From CAADGL01 sp964643885 (GTDB lineage Bacteria > Planctomycetota > Phycisphaerae > UBA1845 > Fen-1342): a stretch of 46,763 nucleotides of DNA. The stretch is taken from the NCBI GenBank assembly GCA_964643885.1, contig CAZXUI010000029.1:1-46763 (forward strand), given 5' to 3'. Numbering within the stretch: position 1 is the first letter of the stretch; each line of letters begins with the position of its first letter. Positions 7,957-16,680 of this stretch are shown here, in pieces. The notes beneath the pieces were generated by a model that made no database searches, was not told the DNA's origin, and saw only the letters and a list, made by a program, of their open reading frames with translations. Made by a program: the position numbers and the translations under genes.

Positions 7957-9238
7957 GCGCGCGTTTGAGGATCTTTCCCGTCGGGCCGCGGGGCAGGTCG
8001 GGCATGATGTGGACCTCGCGGGGGACTTTGTAACCGGCGAGCCGGCCGCGGCAGAACTCGCGCAGCGCCATTCCATCCACCGATGCACCCTCCTTGGCGA
8101 TCACGAACGCGACGGGCAGCTCACCGCGCAGGTCGTCGCGTGCGCCGATGACGGCCGCTTCCGCGACCGCGGGGTGCTCGAGCAATACGGCTTCGATCTC
8201 ACGCGGAAAGACGTTCTCGCCCGCGATGATGATCATTTCCTTGGCGCGGCCGGTGATGAAGATGTAGCCGTCGGGGTCGACNNNNNNNNNNNNNNNNNNN
8301 NNNNNNNNNNNNNNNNNNNNNNNNNNNNNNNNNNNNNNNNNNNNNNNNNNNNNNNNNNNNNNNNNNNNNNNNNNNNNNNNNATCTGGATGCCGAATCGCT
8401 GGTGGAAGGCGTCCGCGACGGCGCCTGGCAGGGGCTCGCCGCCGCTGACGGCGAGCGTGAGGCTGCGGAACGCGTCCTCGGGGGCGCTTTTGAGCTGCGC
8501 AAGGGCGGCGAACATGCTGGCGACGCCCATGAAGACCGTGACGCCGCGCTGCATGACGGTTTCGACGATGGCCAGCGGGCTGAAGCGGGGCAGGTACCAG
8601 ACGGTCGCGCCGAGCACGAGCGGCACGACGGTCATGGCGGTGAAGCCGAAGCTGTGGAACTGGGGCAGGACGCTGAGGAAGACCTGCTCGGGCGTGATGC
8701 GGGCGTGATCGATGCAGGCGCGAGCGTTGCTGAGGATGTTGTCGAAAGAGAGACAGACGCCCTTGGGCAGGCCCGACGTGCCAGACGTGTAGAGAATGAC
8801 GGCGGTATCCCCGCCGCGCGCGGCGGGCGGATCGGCCGGACCCGGCGCGAGCGTTTCCGCACTGAGCAGAAGCGGCTTGAGGCCGGCTTGCTGCACGAGC
8901 GGCGCGAAACGCTCGATCGTCAGGACGAGATCGAGGCCTGCGTCTCGCAGGACCGCGGCGAGCTCTTCGGGCGCCAGCAGAAAATTGAGCGGGACGGGTA
9001 CGCGGCCGGCGTACCAGCAGGCGACGATGGCGGCCGCGGCGGCCGACGAAGTCGGCGCGAGGATGCCGACATTCTCAGTGCGCGCAGCGGCCGCGATGCG
9101 CGATGAAAGGCCGCAGCCGACGGCCTTGAGGGCGGCATAGTCGAGCATCAGGCTCTGGTCGGCGACGGCCGGCCGGCCGGAGGGCGCCTGAGCGTGCTGT
9201 TCGAGCAGCGAGAGCAAAGGATGATTCGGCTGCCTCAT
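7937..9238 (-). CDS. Acyl-CoA synthetase (AMP-binding), interrupted by gap
   Basis: An adenylate-forming enzyme that activates a carboxylic acid, probably a fatty acid, as acyl-AMP and then acyl-CoA. Visible are the phosphate loop YTSGTSGLPKG, the LPQFHSFGF helix, the SGGEPLP core, then after the gap DPDGYIFITGRAKEMI (the hinge), GENVFPREIE and the C-terminal catalytic PRGPTGKILKR with its Lys. The A5 YGxTE motif and the GWxxTGD motif, normally between FGIQ and VDPDG, are lost in the gap at 8282-8381. The missing stretch is usually 80-100 residues, more than the 100 N allow. ATG 9238 begins the normal N-terminus. The gene lies 50 bases after the LptC/LptA-like gene on the same strand, so a link to lipid or LPS acyl supply is possible but unproven. 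Confidence 0.9.
   Translation of the reverse strand: MRQPNHPLLSLLEQHAQAPSGRPAVADQSLMLDYAALKAVGCGLSSRIAAAARTENVGILAPTSSAAAAAIVACWYAGRVPVPLNFLLAPEELAAVLRDAGLDLVLTIERFAPLVQQAGLKPLLLSAETLAPGPADPPAARGGDTAVILYTSGTSGLPKGVCLSFDNILSNARACIDHARITPEQVFLSVLPQFHSFGFTAMTVVPLVLGATVWYLPRFSPLAIVETVMQRGVTVFMGVASMFAALAQLKSAPEDAFRSLTLAVSGGEPLPGAVADAFHQRFGIQXXXXXXXXXXXXXXXXXXXXXXXXXXXXXXXXXXVDPDGYIFITGRAKEMIIIAGENVFPREIEAVLLEHPAVAEAAVIGARDDLRGELPVAFVIAKEGASVDGMALREFCRGRLAGYKVPREVHIMPDLPRGPTGKILKRALSAPAP
8282..8381. other. Assembly gap (100 N) inside a gene
   Basis: Exactly 100 N within the acyl-CoA synthetase gene. The reading frame appears continuous across it, but the motifs that belong here need more than 100 bases, so the number is a placeholder. 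Confidence 0.98.
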
Positions 9239-9288
9239 CTGCTGTCCCGAGTTGCGGGTCTGGTTACGGCGCGGGGCGGTCGCGAGCG

Positions 9289-12200
9289 CTAACGCCGGCC
9301 GCTCTGAAACTCTCCGCTGACGGCCTTCGTCCGAACCGTGTTTGACTGGAGATCGATCAGGATCTCCGGCCCGACGACCGGCACGTCCATGCGGCCGGTG
9401 AGCGTGTTCTCGTTGTAGACGCGGGCGTCGATGCCGTCGCCGCCGAGGACGCGGACGATGCTCTGGACGCGGTCGAACTCGAGCTGTGCGGACTGAAGCG
9501 AGCGGATGAGCTCGGCCTGCTGGTCGCGGAGATAGACGTGGCCGGCGGCGGAGAGGCCGCCGAGGCGCAGGGCGGATCGGCCGCCGGAATCGCCGGCGGA
9601 GATCAGCTCGACCTCGAGACGGTCGGACTCCAGATAGGTATTGCGCGTCTCGAGCTTGTTGAGCAGCTCGGGCTGGGAAGCAAGCTGCGGCAGAAGCCGC
9701 TCGAGGCCGATCATCTCACGGCCGGCGACGTGGCGGAAACGGACGCCGCCTTCGAAGACGACGCGGTCGACGCGCTGCGGCCCGTCGGGGCCGATGGCGT
9801 AGAGCATCGACTTCTCGCTGCGCAGGACGGTCTGGCTCGGGCCGCTTGTCAGCAGCGCGGAAGGGACGCCGAGACTCGCGCGCGGCGCGGACTGGCCGGG
9901 CTCGAGCCGGCGGTCCACGAGATAGAGGCTGGTCGCCCCGATCGTGCGGATGACGCGCTGAGGCACGCTGATCTGCAACTCGGGCGCCGCGATGCTCTGG
10001 TGCACGAGCGGCTGATCGTCGCCGGCGACGAACTCTTCGCTTTGAACGACTGCGTTGTGGGCGACGATGCGGCGCAGCTCCTTGCGGCCGACCGATCGGC
10101 CGGCCAGCCGCGTGCCTTCCTGCGGCTCGCGTCCCAGGGCGCGGTCGAGTACGGCGCGGGCGTTACGCTGCGCCGCGATGATCGAGAACATGGCGGCGGC
10201 CGTGCTGCGGCCGAGCAGCAGGCCGGCCGCGTCGCGCAAGGCCGGGCCGGAATCAGACGGACCGGCCGGCGCCCTCCGCTCGTCGACGTCCTCCAGCTCC
10301 AGAACGAGCGAGTCGGACAGAAGCCGCTCGGAGCTGTTGCGGGCGTCCACCTCGCCGGCGAAGCGAATCTCGCCGGCGCCCTGGCGAAGATCGATTTCGA
10401 GCGACTGCCGGCAGGTGACGGTGGTGACCGTCAGGCGGCCGCGGTCGTGGCCCTGGAGCGAGCGCTGCGTGCGAAACTTGAGTTCGGCGGCGCCGGGGAC
10501 GCGGACGACCCGATCGGCGGCGCGCAGCTCGATCTGTGCGCCGTGGACGATGTACGTATCGGTGACGACGCGCGCGGGGGCCTCAGACCAGCCGTAGATC
10601 GTGGCCTGGTCGAGATCGCCCTCGGGCGTGAGGCGGGCGGTCAGGTGGCGGCCTCTGGCGAGCAGCCGCTCGTCGAGGTCGCGCAGCGCGACCGCCCCGC
10701 GGGCCTGAACGTCGCGCGGATGTGAAACGCCCTCCGCGCCGCGGGCGAATGTGGCGCTCAGCCAGCCGGCGTCGAGCGACTGCCGGCCGGAGACGAGCCT
10801 GACGCTGCCGAGCGCTTCGGCGCGCTCCAGGCGGTTGTCGAGCGACGCAGCGGCGGCGGGCGGGCCGGCCGCGTCGTCGGCCAGCGGCGCAGCAGCGGCG
10901 GCGAACCGGGCGGTCAACTCGTCCGCTTCGAGCGTCTCGCGGCCGCGATCGAGCCGGACCTGTCCGACGAAGCGCGCGGAGCGAAGCTCGCCGCTGCCGA
11001 TACCGCCGGAGAAGCTGGATTCTGCGCCGGTCGACGCAAGCTGGAGCTCGGCCCAGAGCGCGCAGCGGACGGAGAAGCGGTCGCCGCGGCCGGCGGTCAG
11101 CCGCACATCGCCGATGAGCTTGATGACGCCCGCGGCACGGTCGTAGTAGACGTTCTGCGCCCGGGCGCGCAGACCGGGGCCGAGATCGAATTCGACGATG
11201 CCGGATGCGTCGGGCAGGAGCCAGAGCCGGCCGGATTCGTCGAAGTAGCGCAGCGTTCCGCACTGCACGCGGCCGTCGGGCAGGACAAGGGTGACGGGTG
11301 ATCCCCAGGCCGCCACGTGGCGGCGAGCGGGCTGGTCGGCCGGCGGAGTGCCGACGGGAATGATCGTGAGCGGGCCGTTCCACGCGACGACGATGCGATC
11401 GGCCGGCCGCACGCCGCCGCGCGCCGTGCGACGCCCGCCCGAGCCGGGGCCGAGCAGATCGCGGCCGCCGCCGACATCGAAAAGCAGCTCGAGCGAGTCG
11501 GTCTGCATGCCGCCGACGAGCGTCGTCCGGCCGGCGCCGTGCGAAAGTGGCTCGCTGCGAAAGTGCTGAATATCGATCGTGCCGGCCAGACTGCACTTGT
11601 AGGTCGTTCCGGAGGGCAGCCCGGCGGGGCGGGCGCCGGCCGCAGGCGTCGCGGAACGCCCGTCCGGTGGTTGTGCGGCCGCGGCGGCCGGTCCGTCGGG
11701 CTCGGCGGGTCCGACCAGCGAGGCGAGCGTGCTGAAGGCCAGCCAGCGGCCCTGTTTGATGACGAACTGCTCGATGCGGTTCTCGGCCTGGTTCCAGACG
11801 AGCGTCAGGCCGCGGCCGGCGATGGTCAGGTCCTCGCCTTCGGCCTCGACGTCGTCGGTTGTTCGCATGCTGCCGGCGTCAAGATCGAATTCGAGACGGT
11901 TCATGCGGATGAGCATGTCGCCGGCGAGCGAGGCGGACGCCTGTTTGCCGATCTGCCTGGGCTCGCGTTGCAGGCGGATGGTCGCGTCGCCCTCGAGCCA
12001 GCCGCGTTTCGGCCTGGCGCGGGAGTTGTCGACGCGGTCGATGGCGATCTGGCCTTCGGCGGCGGTGATGGTGGCGATCATGCCGCTGGGCAGACGCATG
12101 ATGAGGGTCGGCTGCGTGACCAGGATCTCGTTCTTGGAACCCGGGACGAAGGTGTAGGACTCGCAGCGGAAGCTCTCGGTCGGCTGGCCGGTGCGCTCGT

Positions 12201-12456
12201 CGTAGACGGTGAACTCCATGCCGCCCCCGGCGGGGAGCTCGACGCCGGCGACCGCGAAGACGGTCTGCGAATCGCCGTGAATCTGCGTGGGAAGGTTTTC
12301 GTGGAACTCGGTCGCGCTCCAGGATTCGGTGCTCGGCGAGCGCAGAAAGACCCAGTATCCGCCGAAGAGCAGCGCGAGGAGCGCGACCGTCGAGAACATC
12401 AGCAGGATGTTCCGCAGCATGGTCCGGGGAGCGACCTCGGCCAGTTCATTTCGCAT
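9289..12456 (-). CDS. Giant LptC/LptA-like LPS transport protein
   Basis: A 1055-residue protein with one N-terminal membrane helix (about residues 17-36, ILLMFSTVALLALLFGGYWV) and a long beta-rich periplasmic part. The first 180 residues after the helix look like LptC. Later stretches repeat the LptA/OstA pattern of short strands (for example ATITAAEGQIAIDRVDN, IKLIGDVRLTAGRGDRFSV, GSVRLVSGRQSLDAGWLSAT, LDRGRETLEADELTARF). By family role it would form part of the bridge that carries LPS from the inner to the outer membrane. Typical LptC and LptA are about 190 residues each, so this is a multi-repeat version. ATG 12456 overlaps the end of kdsC by 11 bases, which supports cotranslation and an LPS role. 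Assignment of individual repeats is by eye. Confidence 0.75.
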   Translation of the reverse strand: MRNELAEVAPRTMLRNILLMFSTVALLALLFGGYWVFLRSPSTESWSATEFHENLPTQIHGDSQTVFAVAGVELPAGGGMEFTVYDERTGQPTESFRCESYTFVPGSKNEILVTQPTLIMRLPSGMIATITAAEGQIAIDRVDNSRARPKRGWLEGDATIRLQREPRQIGKQASASLAGDMLIRMNRLEFDLDAGSMRTTDDVEAEGEDLTIAGRGLTLVWNQAENRIEQFVIKQGRWLAFSTLASLVGPAEPDGPAAAAAQPPDGRSATPAAGARPAGLPSGTTYKCSLAGTIDIQHFRSEPLSHGAGRTTLVGGMQTDSLELLFDVGGGRDLLGPGSGGRRTARGGVRPADRIVVAWNGPLTIIPVGTPPADQPARRHVAAWGSPVTLVLPDGRVQCGTLRYFDESGRLWLLPDASGIVEFDLGPGLRARAQNVYYDRAAGVIKLIGDVRLTAGRGDRFSVRCALWAELQLASTGAESSFSGGIGSGELRSARFVGQVRLDRGRETLEADELTARFAAAAAPLADDAAGPPAAAASLDNRLERAEALGSVRLVSGRQSLDAGWLSATFARGAEGVSHPRDVQARGAVALRDLDERLLARGRHLTARLTPEGDLDQATIYGWSEAPARVVTDTYIVHGAQIELRAADRVVRVPGAAELKFRTQRSLQGHDRGRLTVTTVTCRQSLEIDLRQGAGEIRFAGEVDARNSSERLLSDSLVLELEDVDERRAPAGPSDSGPALRDAAGLLLGRSTAAAMFSIIAAQRNARAVLDRALGREPQEGTRLAGRSVGRKELRRIVAHNAVVQSEEFVAGDDQPLVHQSIAAPELQISVPQRVIRTIGATSLYLVDRRLEPGQSAPRASLGVPSALLTSGPSQTVLRSEKSMLYAIGPDGPQRVDRVVFEGGVRFRHVAGREMIGLERLLPQLASQPELLNKLETRNTYLESDRLEVELISAGDSGGRSALRLGGLSAAGHVYLRDQQAELIRSLQSAQLEFDRVQSIVRVLGGDGIDARVYNENTLTGRMDVPVVGPEILIDLQSNTVRTKAVSGEFQSGRR

Positions 12457-12961
12457 CAGCGGCTCCGTACAGTTCAAGCACGCGATGCCAGCGGCCGTCG
12501 GCCCGCAGCAGATGCTCGACGGCTTCGCGCACGGCGCCATGCCCGCCGCTGCGCTTCGTCACATAGCGGGCGGCCGCACGAACCTCGGCGACGGCGTTGG
12601 CCGGGGCCATCGGGTAGCCGCAGCGGCGCAGCACGGGCAGGTCCGGCAGGTCGTCGCCCATGGCGGCCACGTGCTCGAAGTCGCCGTCGAGCTGCCCAAG
12701 CAACGCGGACAGGTCGGCGAGCTTGTCGCGGCTGGCCTGGATCACGTGCTCGATTCCCAGGTCGGCGGCGCGGCTGGAGACGGCCGGCGAAGACTTGGCC
12801 GTGAGCAGCACGACGCGTCCGCCCACGTGCTGAAAACCGCGGATCGCCAGGCCGTCGTGGATGTGGAACGCGCGCTGGGCGCGGCCCTGCTCATCGTAGA
12901 AGAGCCGGCCGTCGGTGAGCGTTCCATCGACGTCGAGCACCAGGATGCGGATATTCAGCAT
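12446..12961 (-). CDS. kdsC: 3-deoxy-D-manno-octulosonate 8-phosphate phosphatase
   Basis: HAD-family phosphatase that makes Kdo from Kdo-8-phosphate for the LPS inner core. The 171-residue protein has the HAD motif I DVDGTLTDG with Asp10 and Asp12, the cap-less IHDGLAIRGF typical of KdsC, motif III Lys in RDKLADL, motif IV GDDLPDLPVL, and the family-specific C-terminal tail TKRSGGHGAVREAVEHLL that closes the active site of the tetramer. Motif II reads TAKSSP where TGRxS is usual, a mild departure. ATG 12961 is chosen because motif I follows at once; the frame stays open upstream with non-protein-like sequence. It begins the unit kdsC, lptC/A-like, acyl-CoA synthetase and diverges from the MBL gene. 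Confidence 0.92.
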   Translation of the reverse strand: MLNIRILVLDVDGTLTDGRLFYDEQGRAQRAFHIHDGLAIRGFQHVGGRVVLLTAKSSPAVSSRAADLGIEHVIQASRDKLADLSALLGQLDGDFEHVAAMGDDLPDLPVLRRCGYPMAPANAVAEVRAAARYVTKRSGGHGAVREAVEHLLRADGRWHRVLELYGAADAK

Positions 12962-13023
12962 CGCCAAAGATTCCGGCGGTTCGGGCCGGCCGCCGCGTGG
13001 CTCCTCGACCCGAACCGACCCAG

Positions 13024-13029
13024 TATGAT
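13024..13029 (+). promoter_or_regulatory. Possible -10 element
   Basis: TATGAT (five of six consensus bases) sits in the 157-base region between kdsC and the MBL gene. No good -35 is seen at the right distance. If used, the transcript would begin just before the AGGAGG at 13036. Confidence 0.25.
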
Positions 13030-13047
13030 AGCCGCAGGAGGTGTGGG

Positions 13048-13110
13048 ATGCGCCGCCGGCGGCCGTCCGGCGGCGTGGCGTCTCGGACAAACGCCGTCTG
13101 GGGGCGATAA
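13048..13110 (+). CDS. Possible 20-codon leader peptide
   Basis: A short frame, ATG at 13048 to TAA at 13108-13110, encoding MRRRRPSGGVASRTNAVWGR. It has the best ribosome binding site of the region, AGGAGG at 13036-13041 with a six-base spacer. The stop lies eight bases before the ATG of the MBL gene and touches that gene's own AAGGA. This layout would couple translation of the two, or let arginine supply affect the downstream gene (the second to fifth codons are all Arg). It could equally be chance in GC-rich DNA, with the AGGAGG serving an in-frame GTG of the MBL protein. Confidence 0.35.
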   Translation: MRRRRPSGGVASRTNAVWGR

Positions 13111-13118
13111 GGACGCGG

Positions 13119-14003
13119 ATGCGAAGGCTCGAGCTGGGCGGCTGCCGGATCACGCTGGTGGGCGGCGGGGCGCTGCGCCTGGATGGCGGGGCGATGTTCG
13201 GGATCATCCCGAAGGTGCTCTGGTCGCGGTCCACGCCGGCCGACGAGCAGAACCGCATACAACTGGCCTGCAACTGCCTGCTGGTGGAGTGGGAGGGGCC
13301 GACGGCGCGGCGGGTGATCGTCGAGACCGGGCACGGGGCCAAGTACGCCGAGAAGGAGCAGCGTATCTTCGGGATCGACCCCGGCCGCTGGCTGCTGACG
13401 AGTCTGCGCGCCGGCGGCGTCGAGCCGGATTCGATCAGCGACGTGGTTCTGTCGCATCTGCACTTCGATCATGCGGGCGGATTGACCGAAGAAACGGACG
13501 GCGGGCTGCGGCCCACCTTTCCCAAGGCGCGCGTGCACGTGCAACGGCGCGAGCATGACGACGCGCGGGCGAACTTCGGCATCATGACGGCGACCTACCG
13601 CGAAGAGAACTACCGGCCGATCGACGAAGCCGCGGCGTGGCACCTGCTCGACGGCGAGACAGAGATCATCCCGGCGCCGAGTGGCCGCGGCGGTGTGATT
13701 CGTTCGATTCTGACGCCGGGGCACACGCGCGGGCATCACTCGATCGTGATCGAGGGGCGCGACCGGACGGCCGTCTTCGCCGGCGACGTCATGCCGACGG
13801 CCGCGCACGCGGGAGCGCCGTACAACATGGCGTATGACGTCCTGCCGCTGGATAACCGTGAGTCGAAGAGGCGGCTGCTGGCGACGGCGGCGGATCGCGA
13901 GTGGCTCGTGGTGATCGACCACGAGCCGCAGCACCCGGTCGTGCGCGTCGTGCGCGAGCGGAGCTGGTTCCGGCTGGAGCCGGTCGAGCTCGTGGGCGGC
14001 TGA
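13119..14003 (+). CDS. MBL-fold metal-dependent hydrolase
   Basis: A 294-residue metallo-beta-lactamase-fold enzyme. The zinc motif is SHLHFDHAGG (HxHxDH), a third His lies in LTPGHTRGHHS, the bridging Asp in FAGDVMPTAAH and a last His in VIDHEPQHP. The arrangement and length are like the AHL-lactonase/YtnP and GumP-type groups, but substrate cannot be told. No signal peptide is seen, so it is probably cytoplasmic. ATG 13119 has AAGGA five bases upstream. A GTG start at 13041 would add 26 residues and cannot be excluded. It diverges from kdsC and is followed by a MATE exporter after about 120 bases, which may or may not be functional linkage. Confidence 0.85.
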   Translation: MRRLELGGCRITLVGGGALRLDGGAMFGIIPKVLWSRSTPADEQNRIQLACNCLLVEWEGPTARRVIVETGHGAKYAEKEQRIFGIDPGRWLLTSLRAGGVEPDSISDVVLSHLHFDHAGGLTEETDGGLRPTFPKARVHVQRREHDDARANFGIMTATYREENYRPIDEAAAWHLLDGETEIIPAPSGRGGVIRSILTPGHTRGHHSIVIEGRDRTAVFAGDVMPTAAHAGAPYNMAYDVLPLDNRESKRRLLATAADREWLVVIDHEPQHPVVRVVRERSWFRLEPVELVGG

Positions 14004-14123
14004 GCGAGCGGGGACGGCGCGGCCGGGAGAACGGGCGGCGCGGGGGCGCGCGGCTCACAGCGCGGCGGGGCGGCACCATACAATCGCCCGTTGAATCTCT
14101 CCAAACCGGGAGCCGGAAAAGCG

Positions 14124-15614
14124 ATGCGGAATGCGGTCGGCCAGGCGCGGGTGCAGACTCAGGAGCCCGTCGCGCTCGACGGCACGAACGCGCAGGTCTG
14201 CATGCCGGTCGATGAAGCGCCGGCCGAGTGTGCCGGGCGGCCGGTCTCGCCCGACGAGACGCCGAGGTCGCTGCCGCGCGGGCCGATCGCGTGGCAGTTG
14301 CTGGTTCTGGCGACGCCGATGCTGGGGGAGCAGTTTCTGAGTTTCCTGGTGGGGCTGGTCGATACGTGGCTGGCCGGCCAGATCAGCAAGGAAGCGACGC
14401 TGGCGGTGGGAACGGGGTCGTACCTGGGCTGGTTCGTGAACCTGGCGTTCTCGTTCGTGGGGGTCGGCGCGGCGGCGCTGGTCAGCCGGGCGATGGGGGC
14501 GGGTGACACGGAGACGGCCAATCGGGGGTTGAACCAATCGATCTGGATTTCGATGGTCGTGGGCGCGGTCGTGACGGTCGTGTCGCTGGCGGCGGCGCCC
14601 GCGCTCTCGGCGTTCCTGACGCAGAGTGCGGCGGCGGAATCGCTCTGCACGCTGTACGTGCGGATCATCGCGCTGAGCTACCTGCTGGCGAGCCTGAACA
14701 TGGTGGGCGGGGCGGTGCTGCGGGCGGCCGGCGATACCGTCTCGCCGATGCGGGTCATGGCGGTCGTGAACGTCGTCAACGTCATCGTTTCGGCGGGGCT
14801 GGTCTTCGGCTGGTTCGGGCCGCAGATCGGCGTGGCGGGCGTGGCGGTCGGGACGCTCGTCGCCCGGAGCGTGGGCGGCCTGCTGATGCTGGGGCTGCTG
14901 TGCCGCGGGATTCGCGGACTGCGCGTCTCGCCCGGACTGCTGCGGCCGGACCGCGTGATCGTCGGGCGGATCGTACGGGTGGGCCTGCCGGCGTCGGCGG
15001 ACTCGGCGATGATGACGATCGCCCAGCTCGCGTTCATCAAGATCATCGCGCACACGGCCAGCGGCGACGCGGCGACGGTCAATTACGCGGCCCACGTGAT
15101 CGCGATGCAGGTCGAGGCGATCAGCTATCTGCCCGCGTTCGCGCTGGGGACGGCGGCGGCGACGCTGGTGGGGCAGTATCTCGGGGCCGGGCAGCCGGCG
15201 AAGGCGACGCGCTCCGGTCACGTGGCGGCTTTGCAGGGCGGGCTGCTCGGCGTGGCGGTGGGGCTGGCCTTCTTCGTGGCTGCGGGCGCGATCTATCGCC
15301 TGATGAGCGGCGATGCGGAGGTGCAGCGCGTCGGCACGCCGGCGTTTCGGATTCTGGCGCTGGCGCAGCCGTTTCTCTGTGCGGGAATCATCTACATCAA
15401 CGCTCTGCGCGGCGCGGGCGATACACGCGTGACCTGGATCATCTCGGCCGTCTGCGGCGTGGCGATTCGCGTGCCGGTGGCGCTGCTGCTGGGGATCGTG
15501 CTGGGCGGCGGACTGATCGGGGCCTGGTGCGGCATGTGGGCGGACAACGTGATCCGCTGCGGGTTGGCCCTGTGGCGCTTCGCGCAGGGCGGGTGGCGGC
15601 AAGTCCGGGTGTAG
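14124..15614 (+). CDS. MATE family efflux transporter
   Basis: A 496-residue inner-membrane antiporter with about twelve hydrophobic segments after a 50-residue hydrophilic head. The two halves each carry the MATE pattern: LATPMLGEQFLSFLVGLVDT then GVGAAALVSRAMGAGD in the first half, and GLPASADSAMMTI with GTAAATLVGQYLGAGQPAKA in the second. Members expel cationic drugs, or in some cases flip lipid-linked or other metabolites, using Na+ or H+. The start is uncertain: ATG 14124 has GGGAG eleven bases upstream, and a TTG at 14091 would add 11 residues. The long hydrophilic N-terminus is unusual for the family and suggests that the true start could be later. Ends 26 bases from the convergent epimerase gene. 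Confidence 0.88.
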   Translation: MRNAVGQARVQTQEPVALDGTNAQVCMPVDEAPAECAGRPVSPDETPRSLPRGPIAWQLLVLATPMLGEQFLSFLVGLVDTWLAGQISKEATLAVGTGSYLGWFVNLAFSFVGVGAAALVSRAMGAGDTETANRGLNQSIWISMVVGAVVTVVSLAAAPALSAFLTQSAAAESLCTLYVRIIALSYLLASLNMVGGAVLRAAGDTVSPMRVMAVVNVVNVIVSAGLVFGWFGPQIGVAGVAVGTLVARSVGGLLMLGLLCRGIRGLRVSPGLLRPDRVIVGRIVRVGLPASADSAMMTIAQLAFIKIIAHTASGDAATVNYAAHVIAMQVEAISYLPAFALGTAAATLVGQYLGAGQPAKATRSGHVAALQGGLLGVAVGLAFFVAAGAIYRLMSGDAEVQRVGTPAFRILALAQPFLCAGIIYINALRGAGDTRVTWIISAVCGVAIRVPVALLLGIVLGGGLIGAWCGMWADNVIRCGLALWRFAQGGWRQVRV

Positions 15615-15640
15615 CGTCCGGCCCCGGCGGCTTCGTGCGG

Positions 15641-16555
15641 CTATTCGATCTCGGCCGCGGCGTCGATAAGCTGGCGGACGGTCGATTCCAGCAGCGCCTG
15701 GCCGCCGAAGCGCATGCCCAGGGCGCGGATCTTTTCCGTGGAGATCTGGTGCTGCGGGCGTTTCGGCCCGCCGGTGATTTCCGAGCGGCTGCCCGTGGCG
15801 CGCTTGGCGATCATCGCGACGTCATACTGCGACACGTACATGTCGTAGCAGTTGAAGGCCTGGCCGCGAACGGCCTGCGACGGGGCGTTCAGCAGGACCT
15901 CGACCGCCTGGGCGACATCCGCGGCGTGGACTTCCTTTCCGCCGCGCTCGCAAGTGACCGGTTGGCCGCGGCCGACGGCGCGGACGAGCTCGAACCACTT
16001 GCTGCGCTCGACCGGATGAGCCAGGCCGTAGATGCCGGTCGGGCGGAGCGAGCAGATGTCGTAGCCCATGCCCAGTCCGTAGCTGTGGACAAACTTCTCG
16101 ATGGCCGCTTTGTGGGCGCCGTAGTGCGAGGTCGGCCAGAGCGGGTGGGCTTCGTCGAGCGGGCGGTCGCTCAGGATGATCTCGTGCACCGCGCAGGTGG
16201 AGATGAACACGAAGCGACCGGCCGATGCGGCCCGGGCGTCCTCGATGAGCTGGATCGTGCCGACGATGTTCCGCGTGACGAACTCGGTGATTTCGCCCTC
16301 GCCGCCGCGGTAGCCGCCGCCGGGGTGATGAAGGGCGGCGTGCACCACCGCATCGCAGCCGCGCACCAGGGCATCGGCGGAGTCGCGCTCCCCGAGCTGG
16401 CCGGGGCACCATTCGACCCGGCCCTCGTCATGCTGCATGTCGGTCCGGTCGCTCATAGGCCGCGTCCAGCAGCGAAGCGAGTGGCCGGCGCGGGTCAGGT
16501 GTGCAACCAGGTATCGGCCGAGGAAGCCGGTCGCGCCGGTGAGTGCGATGCGCAT
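15641..16555 (-). CDS. NAD-dependent epimerase/dehydratase (extended SDR)
   Basis: A 304-residue Rossmann-fold enzyme. TGATGFLGRYL at the N-terminus binds NAD(P), DAVVHAALHH is the second SDR motif, FISTCAVHE provides the catalytic Ser/Thr region and SHYGAHKAAIEK gives the YxxxK pair. LRPTGIYG follows as in sugar-nucleotide epimerases. The substrate is not evident; nucleotide sugars or hopanoid/steroid-type ketones are both within this group. ATG 16555 is preceded by CGGAG at a normal distance. It lies 125 bases downstream of the selenoprotein gene on the same strand with a perfect hairpin in between, so it may be transcribed with it at reduced level. Confidence 0.87.
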   Translation of the reverse strand: MRIALTGATGFLGRYLVAHLTRAGHSLRCWTRPMSDRTDMQHDEGRVEWCPGQLGERDSADALVRGCDAVVHAALHHPGGGYRGGEGEITEFVTRNIVGTIQLIEDARAASAGRFVFISTCAVHEIILSDRPLDEAHPLWPTSHYGAHKAAIEKFVHSYGLGMGYDICSLRPTGIYGLAHPVERSKWFELVRAVGRGQPVTCERGGKEVHAADVAQAVEVLLNAPSQAVRGQAFNCYDMYVSQYDVAMIAKRATGSRSEITGGPKRPQHQISTEKIRALGMRFGGQALLESTVRQLIDAAAEIE

Positions 16556-16590
16556 GCGTCAGACTCCGATCGGACTTGCGAAGCGCGCGT

Positions 16591-16622
16591 GCCGGGCGCC
16601 CGACGAGGCCGAGGCGCCCGGC
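16591..16622 (-). terminator. Perfect intercistronic hairpin
   Basis: GCCGGGCGCC (16591-16600) pairs perfectly with GGCGCCCGGC (16613-16622) around a 12-base loop. On the minus strand it lies about 60 bases after the stop of the selenoprotein gene and 36 bases before the ATG of the epimerase gene. There is no T tract, so it may be an attenuator or mRNA stabiliser and not a classic terminator. Confidence 0.45.
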
Positions 16623-16680
16623 GAGTTCGACGCGAGCGCGGGCCGACAGTCCGGCAATGCGGCCGGCCCGGCCCGCCGGC

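Noticed and set aside
11317..12804. A 495-codon plus-strand open frame across the LptC/LptA-like and kdsC genes
   Set aside because: Crosses two real antisense genes, Gly/Ala/Arg-rich, no ribosome binding site or motif.
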